The notes: generated by a model not told the origin, from the letters alone. A DNA stretch of 64,000 nucleotides from Facklamia sp050409585 (GCF_050409585.1 NZ_JBNUPE010000008.1:1-64000); one strand, 5' to 3'; shown: positions 17,134-26,867, counted from the first letter of the stretch. A program made the numbers and translations.

Positions 17134-18600
17134 ATGAAAAAATTCCCAACAACCATTACTGAGATGAAAAAAGGGCTAGAATCAGGAACATTTACAGCTG
17201 TCGAATTGCTTGAACATACCTACCGGCAAATTGAGACTTTGGAGAGTGCTGTTCAATCCTTTTTAAATTATGAAGATTTTAAAGAGCCGGCTTTTGAAGT
17301 GGCTAAAGCTGCAGATGAAGAAGGCTATTCGAATAATGATTCAAAATTATTAAAAGGCATTCCTATAGCAATCAAAGATAATATTTTAACAGCTGATTTT
17401 AAAACAACTGCAGCCAGTAAAATGCTTGAAGATTTTGTGCCAACTTATGATGCCTTTGTTATAAAACAATTAAAAAAGGCAGGAGCCATTATAGTGGGTA
17501 AGGTTAACCTAGATGAGTTCGCTATGGGAGGATCTACTGAAAATTCCTATTTTAAAACAAGTAAAAATCCTTGGGATCTTGAAAGAGTACCAGGAGGCTC
17601 TTCGGGGGGGTCGTCAGCAGCCGTAAGTGCTAGACAGGTGCCAGCAGCTTTAGGAACCGATACCGGTGGTTCGATTCGTCAACCTGCCTCTTATACAGGT
17701 ATTGTTGGAATGAAGCCAACTTATGGTCGTGTTTCTCGTCATGGAGTGATCGCTTTTGCTTCTAGTCTTGATCAAGTCGGACCGATGACTTTAACAGTTG
17801 AAGATAACGCTTTACTTTTACAAGTGATTGCGGGGCATGATCCAAATGATGCGACCAGTTTAGCCGACGAAAAATTAGATTTTAGCAGTTTGATTGGTCA
17901 ATCCATTGAAGGCAAGCGAATTGCTTTTCCTAAAGAATATCAATCAGAGGTCATTGATGCGGATGTTCGTCAAGCAATGGAAAAAGCAGCTGATTATTTT
18001 ACAAGTAAAGGAGCAATCGTTGAAGAAGTTTCTCTTCCTCACTCTGAGTACGGGATTAATGTTTATTACATACTAGCTTCTGCGGAAGCTTCATCTAATT
18101 TACAGCGTTATGACGGTATTCGCTACGGTTATCGTTCAAAAGCAGCTGAAAATTTAGAAGAAATCTACTTAAAATCTCGCTCTGAAGGCTTTGGTCCTGA
18201 AGTCAAGCGACGATTAATGGTAGGGACTTATTCTTTAAGCTCAGGCGCCTATGATAAATTCTTCAAGAAGGCAGCGCAAGTGCGCTCATTAATTATTCAA
18301 GACTTTAAAGAAGTATTTGATCAATTCGATCTTATTATGGGACCGGTCACTAATTCGACAGCTTACAAAATTGGTGAACGCATTTCAGATCCGCTCAAAA
18401 TGTATGTGGCAGATTTGTTGACAATCCCGGTTAATTTGGCTGGAATACCCAGTCTATCTGTACCTGCCGGCTTTGATAGCAAGGGCTTGCCTATTGGAAT
18501 GGCACTCACAGGCCCAGTGGATAGCGAAGCCTTACTTTACCAAATGGCTTATGATTTTGAGCAAGGTCACGACTTTGTTAAGCAAGCACCTAAACTATAG
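17134..18600 (+). CDS. gatA: Aspartyl/glutamyl-tRNA amidotransferase subunit A
   Basis: 488 residues. This is the glutaminase subunit that frees ammonia for the transamidation. The amidase signature is intact: the catalytic Lys in GIPIAIKDNI (about 79), then GGSSGGSSAAV (about 154-164) and GTDTGGSIRQPA (about 174-185), carrying the cis-Ser and nucleophile Ser. The C-terminal SVPAGFDSKGLPIGMALTG is also typical. ATG 17134 follows AAAGGAGAT inside the end of gatC. gatB follows after 10 nt with AGGAGG. Confidence 0.97.
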   Translation: MKKFPTTITEMKKGLESGTFTAVELLEHTYRQIETLESAVQSFLNYEDFKEPAFEVAKAADEEGYSNNDSKLLKGIPIAIKDNILTADFKTTAASKMLEDFVPTYDAFVIKQLKKAGAIIVGKVNLDEFAMGGSTENSYFKTSKNPWDLERVPGGSSGGSSAAVSARQVPAALGTDTGGSIRQPASYTGIVGMKPTYGRVSRHGVIAFASSLDQVGPMTLTVEDNALLLQVIAGHDPNDATSLADEKLDFSSLIGQSIEGKRIAFPKEYQSEVIDADVRQAMEKAADYFTSKGAIVEEVSLPHSEYGINVYYILASAEASSNLQRYDGIRYGYRSKAAENLEEIYLKSRSEGFGPEVKRRLMVGTYSLSSGAYDKFFKKAAQVRSLIIQDFKEVFDQFDLIMGPVTNSTAYKIGERISDPLKMYVADLLTIPVNLAGIPSLSVPAGFDSKGLPIGMALTGPVDSEALLYQMAYDFEQGHDFVKQAPKL

Positions 18601-18610
18601 GAGGATCTAG

Positions 18611-20041
18611 ATGAATTTTGAAACAGTAATCGGACTTGAAGTCCATGTGGAATTAAAAACCCAATCTAAAATCTTTTCTTCCTCACCTGTTGGCTTCGGT
18701 GTGGATCCCAACGCCAATACCAATGAGAAAGATTGGGGCTATCCGGGAGCGTTACCGACTATGAATCGCCAAGCGATAGAATACGGAATGAAAGCTTCTC
18801 TAGCTTTAAATTGCCAGGTAGCTAAGCAGATGAAGTTTGATCGTAAAAATTATTTTTACCCGGATAATCCATCTGCCTACCAAATTTCTCAATTTGATCA
18901 ACCGGTCGGGTCTAATGGATACCTGGATATTGAAGTAGAAGGAAAAAAACGTCGGATACGTATTGAACGTGTTCATTTGGAAGAAGATGCAGGAAAAAAC
19001 ACACACGGAGTGGACGGCTATTCATATGTTGATTTAAATCGCCAAGGTACGCCATTAATTGAAATTGTTACCGAAGCAGATATTCGTTCCCCTAAAGAGG
19101 CCCACGCCTTTCTAGAAGCCTTACGGGAGAGAATAATGTATACAGGCGTTTCGGATGTGAAAATGGAAGAGGGCTCTTTACGCTGCGATGGTAATATTTC
19201 AATTCGACCTTTTGGCCAAGAAGCTTTCGGGACAAAAACTGAAATCAAGAACTTAAATTCCTTTAATTATGTTCGCAAAGGTTTAGAGTTTGAAGAAAAA
19301 CGTCAGGAAAATATTTTAAGATCTGGTGGTATCATTTATCAAGAAACACGTCGTTATGACGAGAAAACAGGACAAACGATTCTAATGCGTACTAAAGAGG
19401 GGGCGGCAGATTACCGCTACTTCCCTGAACCAGATCTACCACCGGTAACTATTTCACAAGAATGGATTGATCAAGTCCAGCAAACGATGCCAGAAATGCC
19501 AGAAGTGCGTCGTAAAAAGTATGTTGAGAATTATCAGCTTCCGGAATACGATGCCATGGTCTTAACCCTTCAAAAGGAAATGTCAGATTTCTTTGAAGAA
19601 ACTATTCAAGAAGGAGCAGATGCAAAGCAAGCTTCCAACTGGTTAATGGGAGAAGTATCTGCTTATCTAAATGCACAACAGCTTGAGCTTTCTCAAACAG
19701 CTTTAACTCCTAAGAATTTAGCAGAAATGATCCAACTAATTGATAAAGGAACAATTTCTTCCAAAATTGCCAAAAAACTCTTCAAAATATTAGCTCAAGA
19801 AGGGGGCAACGCTAAAGAAATTGTTGAAGCTCAAGGAATGGCTCAACTTTCAGATCCAGCCCAATTGAAACCTTTGATTGAAGATATTATTGAAAATAAT
19901 CCACAATCCGTTGAAGACTATAAGAATGGAAAAGATCGAGCTGTTGGATTTTTTGTAGGACAAGTTATGAAAAAAACTAAAGGTCAAGCAAACCCCCAAG
20001 TCGTTAATGAGTTAATCCTTGAAAAATTGCAAACAATGTAG
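18611..20041 (+). CDS. gatB: Aspartyl/glutamyl-tRNA amidotransferase subunit B
   Basis: 476 residues. This subunit binds the tRNA and activates the mischarged Glu or Asp with ATP. Seen: the N-terminal ETVIGLEVHVELKTQSKIFSS, the Mg/ATP region with RIERVHLEEDAGK and DLNRQGTPLIEIV, YRYFPEPDLPP, and the C-terminal YqeY-like helical tail (about 325-476) that touches the tRNA. It is the last gene of the operon and is followed by a terminator. The presence of GatCAB implies that the organism lacks, or does not depend on, glutaminyl-tRNA synthetase. Confidence 0.97.
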   Translation: MNFETVIGLEVHVELKTQSKIFSSSPVGFGVDPNANTNEKDWGYPGALPTMNRQAIEYGMKASLALNCQVAKQMKFDRKNYFYPDNPSAYQISQFDQPVGSNGYLDIEVEGKKRRIRIERVHLEEDAGKNTHGVDGYSYVDLNRQGTPLIEIVTEADIRSPKEAHAFLEALRERIMYTGVSDVKMEEGSLRCDGNISIRPFGQEAFGTKTEIKNLNSFNYVRKGLEFEEKRQENILRSGGIIYQETRRYDEKTGQTILMRTKEGAADYRYFPEPDLPPVTISQEWIDQVQQTMPEMPEVRRKKYVENYQLPEYDAMVLTLQKEMSDFFEETIQEGADAKQASNWLMGEVSAYLNAQQLELSQTALTPKNLAEMIQLIDKGTISSKIAKKLFKILAQEGGNAKEIVEAQGMAQLSDPAQLKPLIEDIIENNPQSVEDYKNGKDRAVGFFVGQVMKKTKGQANPQVVNELILEKLQTM

Positions 20042-20053
20042 CTATAAGGAATC

Positions 20054-20093
20054 AAAAACGAGACAAGTGAAAACCGACATTTGTGTCGTTTTT
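20054..20093 (+). terminator. Terminator of the gatCAB operon
   Basis: AAAAACGAGACAAGTG pairs with ACATTTGTGTCGTTTTT with two imperfect positions, and the right arm ends in a T-run. It lies 13 nt after the gatB stop. Confidence 0.75.
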
Positions 20094-20151
20094 ACTGGAT
20101 TCAAACAATTATAAGAAAAGCCATTTATAAAAGAAGATAGGAAGTGTAAAA

Positions 20152-21039
20152 ATGAAAAATATCATATCGTCATTATTAATGACAATCGTCGGAACATTCT
20201 TAGTCGCATTAGCTATCAACTTAGTATCTTTACCGAACGAGTTGGGAGATGGCGGAGTTACTGGTTTTACCCTCTTTCTTCACTATACTCTAAACTTTGA
20301 TATTCCTAAGACCGCCTTCGTTTTAAACGTGATTATTCTGATTATTGGTTGGAAATTATTGAGTAAAATGACGATTGTTTATACGCTCTTATCAATTGCT
20401 GCACTTTCGTTTTTTTTAAAAGTCGTTCAGCCTACCCCTTTCATTCCAGATAACCAATTAGTTGCTCCTTTAGTATCAGGGGTAATTATGGGAACAGGAT
20501 TGGGAATTGTCATTCGTGGCGGTGGATCAACCGGAGGTACAGATATTCTTGCTTTAATTTTGAATAAGTATGTTGGAATTAGCGTTTCAAATGCTTTACT
20601 AATATTTGATGGAGTGATTATTTCCTTATTATTTTTTGCGATTGGTCTAGAAAAAGGCGCTATTTCCATTGTTGGGATTCTCCTGTATAGCCGAATCTTA
20701 AACTTCTGGGTTACAGGTTACAATCCTAAAAATGCACTGTTTGTTATTTCAGAAAAACATGAAGAAATTGGTAATGAAATTATGGATAAAGTTAAGCGCG
20801 GGGTTACTATCTTCTCTGGTTATGGCTTCTACTCAAAGGCTCAACGACAAATATTATATGTGGTGGTTTCCAATCGTCAGCTAATGGCGGTTAAAAAGAT
20901 TGTTCATAATATTGACCCTAAAGCATTTATTGCGGTTAACGATGTTCAACAAGTGGATGGTGAAGGCTTTACCTTCTTACGTGAACCTGAAGAAATGACT
21001 TTAGAGACTGACGAAAGTATTTTAAATACAAATGGCTAA
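20152..21039 (+). CDS. YitT family membrane protein
   Basis: 295 residues. Five to six membrane segments fill residues 1-190, with the family motif VIRGGGSTGGTDILALIL (about 121-138). A soluble C-terminal DUF2179 domain follows (about 200-280, RGVTIFSGYGFYSKAQRQILYVVV). The function of this common Firmicute family is not established, though the soluble domain resembles small-ligand binding folds. AGGAAGTG precedes the ATG. The gene is alone, between the gat terminator and the IS3 remnant. Confidence 0.88.
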   Translation: MKNIISSLLMTIVGTFLVALAINLVSLPNELGDGGVTGFTLFLHYTLNFDIPKTAFVLNVIILIIGWKLLSKMTIVYTLLSIAALSFFLKVVQPTPFIPDNQLVAPLVSGVIMGTGLGIVIRGGGSTGGTDILALILNKYVGISVSNALLIFDGVIISLLFFAIGLEKGAISIVGILLYSRILNFWVTGYNPKNALFVISEKHEEIGNEIMDKVKRGVTIFSGYGFYSKAQRQILYVVVSNRQLMAVKKIVHNIDPKAFIAVNDVQQVDGEGFTFLREPEEMTLETDESILNTNG

Positions 21040-21129
21040 TATAATGCTTTCTATTTCTTAAGAATAATTATAAAAACCTTGCATGATTTGGCACTGCACC
21101 CCATAAATGGGACAGAATAAAGAACACCT

Positions 21130-21735
21130 TTGTTAGGCTGTTTGTTGTCGGTATTGAACCGGTGACACCTAGCCTAATTTTTGTTGAACTCGCTTATGAT
21201 TAACAGTTTTTTCTGTTTCTAAGTTGATTAAATGGGTGATTTTACGGTAACCATAGGTGAAAGGCTGTTTCTTACATAATTGTCCAATTTTAATTTTCCC
21301 TTCATTTTCTAGGTTAGCATTTACACGAACTTTCTAACGATAATAAGTAGATCGAGCGATCCCTTAGCAGGAGAGGATTAAACTCACCGAAACATGTGCT
21401 TTTAAACTTTCAACCGTTTCGACGACTACTTTTGGTACCCACTCCTCTTCAACACTTTGTGTTTTTTTAGGACATCCATCGCTGCTTGATGACGTTTTAA
21501 TTTGATTTTGAGTGGATCTATCTCGCTAAGTTCTTCTAATCCTTTGCCATAAGTCTATTCTTTACCTCCAGCTTGATTGAAGCGCTAGGTTTGACCTTAA
21601 CGATCCCAACGCCAGCAAGTTTTTACTTGAGATGTGTTCTTAATGTTTAATTCATCCATTATTTGTTTATTAGTCCGGCTTTCATTTTTCAATTCAATAC
21701 ATTTCCATTTTGTTTCTGCAGAATAAGCTAGGTGA
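21130..21735 (-). pseudogene. IS3-family transposase remnant (orfA and orfB)
   Basis: Read on the minus strand, the first part gives an OrfA helix-turn-helix (AETKWKCIELKNESRTNKQI, then TSQVKTCWRWDR), followed by stops. Next come the OrfA end (YGKGLEELSEIDPLKIKLKRHQA) with its leucine-rich segment and the start of OrfB. OrfB then jumps from the early region TYGYRKITHLINLETEKTVNHKRVQ straight into the family's C-terminal QKLG-VSPVQYRQQTA. The whole DDE catalytic core is gone, so it cannot move itself. The frame is crossed by at least six stop codons. Confidence 0.8.
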
Positions 21736-21749
21736 TTAACCCTAATCAA

Positions 21750-21795
21750 ACACCTCCATTAAATTCATTTCACACGAATTCAACGGAGGTGTTTT
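21750..21795. terminator. Hairpin at the IS3 remnant end, near the uvrC 3' side
   Basis: ACACCTCCATTAAATTC (21750-21766) pairs with GAATTCAACGGAGGTGT (21776-21792), with one mismatch region, and the plus strand continues TTTTATG. On the minus strand the tail TTTGATTAG is weaker. It may stop transcripts entering the IS from outside and may now serve as the uvrC terminator. Confidence 0.55.
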
Positions 21796-21847
21796 TATGT
21801 TTGTCTCACTATTCGGGGTCAGTGCCAATTATGCAAGGTTTTTCTTA

Positions 21848-23659
21848 TCAGTTATTAGAATCATTAAGAAATTCGAGAATTCGTTTTGAGGTCGGACGGG
21901 AAATGCCCAATCTACGCAGAGTGTCTACATCAGATTCTTTAATTTTTTGTAATGATTTAAAGTGTTTTAAAAGTTTAGAGCGTGTAGCCGGGCCAACTCC
22001 TGGTATAGTATCTAAAATAGAAGCCACCTGACTCTTAGCACGTACTTTTCGGTGATAAGATATTGCATACCGATGAACTTCTTCTTGCACTCTTTGAATA
22101 AAGTGGAAGGCTTGGGAACGCGGATCAAGGTCGACTATCTTTTCAGTGTAACCTTCCAGTAAGGAGGCCGTCTTGTGTTTATCATTTTTAACCATACCGA
22201 CTACGGGGATAGCTAATCCTAACTCATTTTCCAAGACATCTCTAGCGGCTCTTACTTGTATAATCCCTCCATCCATCAAAATTAAATCAGGTAATGGTTT
22301 TTTTTCTTTGAGCAAGCGAGTGTAACGACGCCTGATTACTTCTTGAGAATGAGCAAATTCATTGGCTCCATCTCCACTCTTAATCTTAAATTTACGGTAA
22401 TTTTTGCGATCTGGTTTACCCTCTTGATAAACAACCATCCCCGAGACCGTATGAACACCTTGGATATGTGAGTGGTCAAATGCTTCAATATGATTAGCCT
22501 GTTCAATTTGAAGGGCCTCTGCTAACTCTTCGATGGCGCCCAGCGTTTTACGTGTGCTAGCTTCAATTAAGCGGAATTTCTCATCTAAAGCTAATTTAGC
22601 ATTTTTTTCACACAAATCGAGCATTGCCTTTTTCTTTCCTCTAAGAGGTGTTTGAACAGGAATTTCAAAGACTTCTTCTAAAACCTCTTGATCAACAGAA
22701 GCAGGGACTAAGATAGCTTTTGGAATAACATTATATTGCTCTTTATAGAAGCGAGCAATATAAGTTGTTAGTTCATGATCTGGTTCTTTTTCACCATAAC
22801 TAGGAAAAAGAGCAGCTTTACGTTTAAGAATAGAACCCTGTCTTAACATAAAGGTTTGTATAGATATCCATCCCCTATCATAATAGAAATTAAAGACATC
22901 CATATTATCATAATCTTGACTCATAATAGCTTGTCTTTCAACGGTTGTCTCAATATATTCAATCTGATCGCGTAAATCAGCAGCTTGTTCAAATTCTAGC
23001 TTATCAGCTGCTTCAGACATCTTGCGCTTCAAGTCGTTTTTAATTGGACCGACTTCACCATTAAAGAAACGTTTAATCCGATTAATTTGCTTTTGGTAGG
23101 TTTCTTTTGAAACGGGATGATCACAACAACCAATACACTGTCCCAAATGGTAGTAAAAGCAAGCGCGCTTTTCATTTTTACCACAACGTCTTAGAGGATA
23201 AATTTTATGTAATAATTGTTGAGTGGCTGTAGCGGCTTGTACGTTTGGAAAAGGTCCAAAATAATGTCCGCCATCCTTAAGAACTCGATTGGTAATAATT
23301 AATTGAGGGTCCTTTTCATTAGTTATTTTTAAATAAGGATACATACTGCCATCTTTAAGTTTTATATTGTATTGCGGCTTGTATTGTTGAATCAAATTAA
23401 TTTCAAGGATCAAAGCTTCTTTGTTAGAATTGGTAACAATTGTTTCAAAATGATGAATCTCAGAAACCAGTTTTGCTGTTTTACTATCATGGGCTCCTCT
23501 GAAATAAGATCGCACGCGGTTTTTTAAGTTTTTAGCTTTACCCACATAAATAATTTTATCATTAGCATCTTTCATTAAGTAGCATCCGGGCAATTCAGGT
23601 AATAAAGGGAGTCTTTGTTCAATATTATGTCGTATTTCTTCAGGGCTTTCTTTAGGCAA
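21848..23659 (-). CDS. uvrC: Excinuclease ABC subunit C
   Basis: 603 residues. This nuclease makes both cuts beside a DNA lesion in nucleotide excision repair with UvrA and UvrB. Domains: GIY-YIG nuclease at the N-terminus (LPGCYLMKDANDKIIYVGKA, about 18-37), a Cys-rich patch (CGKNEKRACFYYHLGQCIGCC), the UVR helix pair that binds UvrB (about 200-240), the RNase H-like nuclease (FDHSHIQGVHTVSGMVVYQ, about 397-415) and two C-terminal helix-hairpin-helix motifs (SILDTIPGVGPATRSKLLKH). The start is TTG at 23659, preceded by AAAGGAGAC. The IS3 remnant begins right after its stop. Confidence 0.96.
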   Translation of the reverse strand: MPKESPEEIRHNIEQRLPLLPELPGCYLMKDANDKIIYVGKAKNLKNRVRSYFRGAHDSKTAKLVSEIHHFETIVTNSNKEALILEINLIQQYKPQYNIKLKDGSMYPYLKITNEKDPQLIITNRVLKDGGHYFGPFPNVQAATATQQLLHKIYPLRRCGKNEKRACFYYHLGQCIGCCDHPVSKETYQKQINRIKRFFNGEVGPIKNDLKRKMSEAADKLEFEQAADLRDQIEYIETTVERQAIMSQDYDNMDVFNFYYDRGWISIQTFMLRQGSILKRKAALFPSYGEKEPDHELTTYIARFYKEQYNVIPKAILVPASVDQEVLEEVFEIPVQTPLRGKKKAMLDLCEKNAKLALDEKFRLIEASTRKTLGAIEELAEALQIEQANHIEAFDHSHIQGVHTVSGMVVYQEGKPDRKNYRKFKIKSGDGANEFAHSQEVIRRRYTRLLKEKKPLPDLILMDGGIIQVRAARDVLENELGLAIPVVGMVKNDKHKTASLLEGYTEKIVDLDPRSQAFHFIQRVQEEVHRYAISYHRKVRAKSQVASILDTIPGVGPATRSKLLKHFKSLQKIKESDVDTLRRLGISRPTSKRILEFLNDSNN

Positions 23660-23674
23660 GGATGGGTCTCCTTT

Positions 23675-23998
23675 CTAGAGTTTTTTTTGATTAGGGAGTT
23701 GTTGGATTACTTTTTCATATGAGCGGGGGACTCTTTTTTCAATAAGATATTTTTCAGTAATAAATTGCTTTTTATTGTTAAAGTGTCCGTATATAAGAAT
23801 CTGATCTCCCACCATAACCTCATACATAAAAGTTAAAGCTTTACGGGCAATCAAAGCAGTAAATTCTTGGTTTATTAAGTCAATAGGATTTAATGGATGC
23901 TTGATTAGTTTCAATTTAAATAAGACCAATGTCGGATCACTGGCTTTAATTAATTTTTGATAAATGACGATCCCTTTATATTGAAATTTCTTAGTCAT
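23675..23998 (-). CDS. Small protein of unknown function beside uvrC
   Basis: 107 residues from ATG 23998, preceded by AAGGAG; an upstream start at 24019 lacks a ribosome site. I do not recognise the family. The alternating hydrophobic pattern and basic surface (GDQILIYGHFNNKKQFITEKYLIE) resemble a small OB-fold, so nucleic acid binding is possible but unproven. It shares the operon with uvrC, 15 nt downstream, which makes a repair-related role conceivable. No membrane segment or signal peptide is seen. Confidence 0.6.
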   Translation of the reverse strand: MTKKFQYKGIVIYQKLIKASDPTLVLFKLKLIKHPLNPIDLINQEFTALIARKALTFMYEVMVGDQILIYGHFNNKKQFITEKYLIEKRVPRSYEKVIQQLPNQKKL

Positions 23999-24067
23999 TT
24001 GGATGCTCCTTAAATTCACTTAGATATAGTATAGCAAAAGCAGTCAAAAAAGTTTATTTTTAAATCG

Positions 24068-24096
24068 TTTTCAGCATATTCACGCTGTGTTATAAT
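24068..24096 (+). promoter_or_regulatory. Promoter of the M3 peptidase gene
   Basis: TTTTCA (24068-24073), 17-nt spacer, TGT-TATAAT (24091-24096), an extended -10. It lies 31 nt before the ATG at 24128, in the gap shared with the divergent uvrC operon. Confidence 0.7.
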
Positions 24097-24127
24097 AAAA
24101 ATAATAAATAAAAAAGGATGTGGAAGC

Positions 24128-25831
24128 ATGAAATTCAATGAATTCGAATATAAAAGACCAGATATGTCTCTTTTAAAACAGTCATTCCAACAGCAAATTG
24201 AGGGAATCAAAAAAGCTGAATCGGCTGAGGATGCACTTGCAGCGGTTAAGGCCATTCAAGACATTCAAAGAGATATTGAAACGAATTCAACATTAACTTC
24301 AATTCGTCATTCAGTGGATACCCGTGATCAATTCTATTCAGATGAAACGGATTTCTGGGATGAAAACTCACCCCTTATTAGTGAGTGGGAAAGTGACTAT
24401 TATCGAGCCACACTTGGCTCACCTTATCGTAAAGAATTAGAAGAAGAACTACCTCACACTTTCTTTAAGTTAGCAGAAAATCATTTGAAAATCTTTTCTC
24501 CAGAAATTATACCGCTATTACAAAAGGAAAATCGCTTGGTATCAGAGTATGGTAAGTTAAAAGCTTCTGCTGAAATTGAGTATAAAGGTGAAATTTATAA
24601 CTTATCAAGTATTGGCGCCTTTACTCAAGATGCTGATCGAAAAGTACGTAAAGAAACTTCTGAGTTAATTACTGATTGGTATTTAGAACGCCAAGATGAG
24701 TTTGATCGTATTTATGATCAATTAGTTAAAACGCGTCACGAAATTGCAACAAAGCTAGGTTTTAAAGATTTTGTTGAAGTGGGTTATGCGCGTATGGCAC
24801 GTTTAGACTATGACCGTAAGGACGTTGAAGTCTATCGCAAAGAAGTGCAAAAACATGTCGTACCTTTAGCTGAGAAACTATTTGAACGTCAGCGTGAACG
24901 TCTAGGTTTGGATAAGCTAGCCTTTTATGACTTAGGTCTAACTTTCCCTACAGGCAATGCCAAACCTGAAGGAAGTCCAGAAGAGATTGTTGCTAAAGGT
25001 GTTGAAATGTACCATGAATTATCACCAGAAACAGGTGAGTTCATTGACTTATTAATTGAATACGATGTTTTAGATTTAGAGTCTAAACCAGGTAAAGATA
25101 CAGGTGGTTATTGTACGTATCTACCAAATTACAAGACGCCTTATATTTTTGCCAACTTTAATGGTACATCACACGACGTTGAAGTATTGACTCACGAGGC
25201 AGGCCATGCCTTCCAAGTTTATAATTCAAGATGGATTCAAACCCCTGAAGCTGTATGGCCAACTTTAGAGTCTTGTGAGATTCATTCAATGTCAATGGAA
25301 TTTTTAACTTGGCCATGGATGAAAAACTTCTTTGGTGATAGCATTGAGAAGTTTAAGTATCAACATTTAGCTGGAGCTGTTCAATTTATTCCTTATGGTG
25401 TTTGTGTGGACCACTTCCAACATGAAGTATATGAAAATCCAAACATGACACCAGAAGAACGTCGTCAAACTTGGAGAAAATTAGAAAAAATTTACAACCC
25501 TTGGATTGATTACCAAGGCAATGAGTTCTATGAAAATGGAGGCTGGTGGTTCAAACAATTGCACATCTTCACTATGCCTTTCTATTATATTGATTATACT
25601 TTGGCTCAAGTATGTGCTTTCCAATTCTGGAAACGTAGCCAAGTAGATCATGATCCAAAAGCTTGGGAAGATTATTTGAATATTTGTAAGGTTGGGGGAA
25701 CTCAGACTTTCACAGAAATTATTGCAACAGGGAACTTGAAGTCACCATTTGAACCTGGCAATCTTGCGGATACTTTAGCAAGTATAGAGGCTTACCTCGA
25801 CCAAGTCGATGAAGAAACTTTAAGAAAATAA
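24128..25831 (+). CDS. M3 family oligoendopeptidase
   Basis: 567 residues, a zinc metallopeptidase of the M3 family that cuts short peptides in the cytosol. The zinc motif is VLTHEAGHAFQVY (HExGH, about residues 354-362) with the third ligand Glu in the following ESCEIHSMSMEF. The all-helical shell with no signal peptide fits the PepF/Pz-peptidase group. A second M3 enzyme, pepF, lies at 60691; the two are clearly different in sequence and length. AAAAAAGGATGTGG supports the start. The Gfo/Idh gene follows after 25 nt and may be cotranscribed. Confidence 0.92.
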   Translation: MKFNEFEYKRPDMSLLKQSFQQQIEGIKKAESAEDALAAVKAIQDIQRDIETNSTLTSIRHSVDTRDQFYSDETDFWDENSPLISEWESDYYRATLGSPYRKELEEELPHTFFKLAENHLKIFSPEIIPLLQKENRLVSEYGKLKASAEIEYKGEIYNLSSIGAFTQDADRKVRKETSELITDWYLERQDEFDRIYDQLVKTRHEIATKLGFKDFVEVGYARMARLDYDRKDVEVYRKEVQKHVVPLAEKLFERQRERLGLDKLAFYDLGLTFPTGNAKPEGSPEEIVAKGVEMYHELSPETGEFIDLLIEYDVLDLESKPGKDTGGYCTYLPNYKTPYIFANFNGTSHDVEVLTHEAGHAFQVYNSRWIQTPEAVWPTLESCEIHSMSMEFLTWPWMKNFFGDSIEKFKYQHLAGAVQFIPYGVCVDHFQHEVYENPNMTPEERRQTWRKLEKIYNPWIDYQGNEFYENGGWWFKQLHIFTMPFYYIDYTLAQVCAFQFWKRSQVDHDPKAWEDYLNICKVGGTQTFTEIIATGNLKSPFEPGNLADTLASIEAYLDQVDEETLRK

Positions 25832-25856
25832 TGGTGATCCTAAAGGAGCGTTTGTC

Positions 25857-26867
25857 ATGTTGAACTATGCGACGATCGGTAGCTCATGGATTACTGAGCA
25901 AATGATGAATGCGGCTCGGTTAACACAGCGTTACCATCTCACAGCGGTTTATTCACGTTATCTTGACTCGGCTAAACAGCTTGCACAAAAACATGATGCC
26001 GATTATTTTACCAATGAATTAAATAATATTCTCTATGATCCTAAAATCGAAGTGATTTATATCGCTAGTCCTAACTCCTTTCATTTTCAGCAGGCTATCC
26101 AAGCTGTAAAAGCAAAAAAGCATGTAATTATTGAAAAACCTATGGTAACCTCCTCGGCTCAATGGCATGAGCTCTATTCACTCGCTGACGAAGTCGGAGT
26201 TTATGTATTTGAAGCGGCAATGCACTATCATAGTCGAAATTATAGTCGTTTGAAGCCTTTAATTAAACATAAAATGAAAGAGTTGGACAGTCCTTTATAT
26301 GGTGCTAACTTTAATATGGGACAATACTCTTCTCGCTATGAAACTTACTTAGAATCCAAAGAAAAGGGTTGGCAAGTTCCGAATGTTTTTAATGCTGATT
26401 TTCATGGTGGTTCCTTGATGGATTTAGGTGTCTATCCTTTATACATAGCGCTCGACTTATTTGGTCTTCCTGAATCTGTTTACTATCATGCGATAGATGA
26501 TGGACGACAAGTTGATTTGTTTGGTACAGTCATTTTAAAGTATGCTCAAACACAAGTTTCAATCTTTTTGTCCAAGACTGTTCATTCTTTGATGCCGAGT
26601 GAAATTTATATTGGCCAAGAAACTTTTATCATTAATGATATCTCACGCTTAACCAAGGTGAGTTTAGTTAACACAGAGGGTAAGAAGGCCCAAATCATAG
26701 ATTATTTACCAGCTAATCCAATGTTTGATGAGTTATTAAGCTTTTCAGATATGATCCTTGAAGAAAAAACAATTCATCAAGAAATATTGTATGAGAACTG
26801 GAGACAATTATCCTTGCAAGTGGTTCAAGTTCTTGAGTTATTACGTCAGTCAGCTAAACTATTATAA
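25857..26867 (+). CDS. Gfo/Idh/MocA family oxidoreductase
   Basis: 336 residues. The N-terminal Rossmann domain starts YATIGSSWITEQMMNAARL, where the usual GxGxx(G/A) is altered to GSSWIT. The family Lys is in the EKPMV motif (about 96-100). The C-terminal beta-sheet domain holds DFHGGSLMDLGVYPLYIAL, which matches the conserved DxGxHxxD-like helix. These enzymes oxidise or reduce sugars or polyols with NAD(P). The substrate cannot be told here. AAAGGAGCG supports the ATG, 25 nt after the peptidase gene, and a terminator follows. Confidence 0.88.
   Translation: MLNYATIGSSWITEQMMNAARLTQRYHLTAVYSRYLDSAKQLAQKHDADYFTNELNNILYDPKIEVIYIASPNSFHFQQAIQAVKAKKHVIIEKPMVTSSAQWHELYSLADEVGVYVFEAAMHYHSRNYSRLKPLIKHKMKELDSPLYGANFNMGQYSSRYETYLESKEKGWQVPNVFNADFHGGSLMDLGVYPLYIALDLFGLPESVYYHAIDDGRQVDLFGTVILKYAQTQVSIFLSKTVHSLMPSEIYIGQETFIINDISRLTKVSLVNTEGKKAQIIDYLPANPMFDELLSFSDMILEEKTIHQEILYENWRQLSLQVVQVLELLRQSAKLL

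Larger units (their letters stand above)
21073..21843 (-). mobile_element. Decayed IS3-family element with internal deletion
   Basis: Imperfect terminal inverted repeats bound the element: CCTTGCATGATTTGGCACTG (starting 21078) on the left and the complement of CAGTGCCAATTATGCAAGG (21820-21838) on the right. Both continue inward to CACCCC/GACCCC and GGGACA/GAGACA. The minus strand inside carries recognisable OrfA and OrfB pieces broken by many stops. About 770 bp remain of an expected 1.2-1.5 kb. It lies between yitT and the uvrC stop codon. The non-coding stretch 21040-21847 holds nothing else I can see. Confidence 0.8.
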
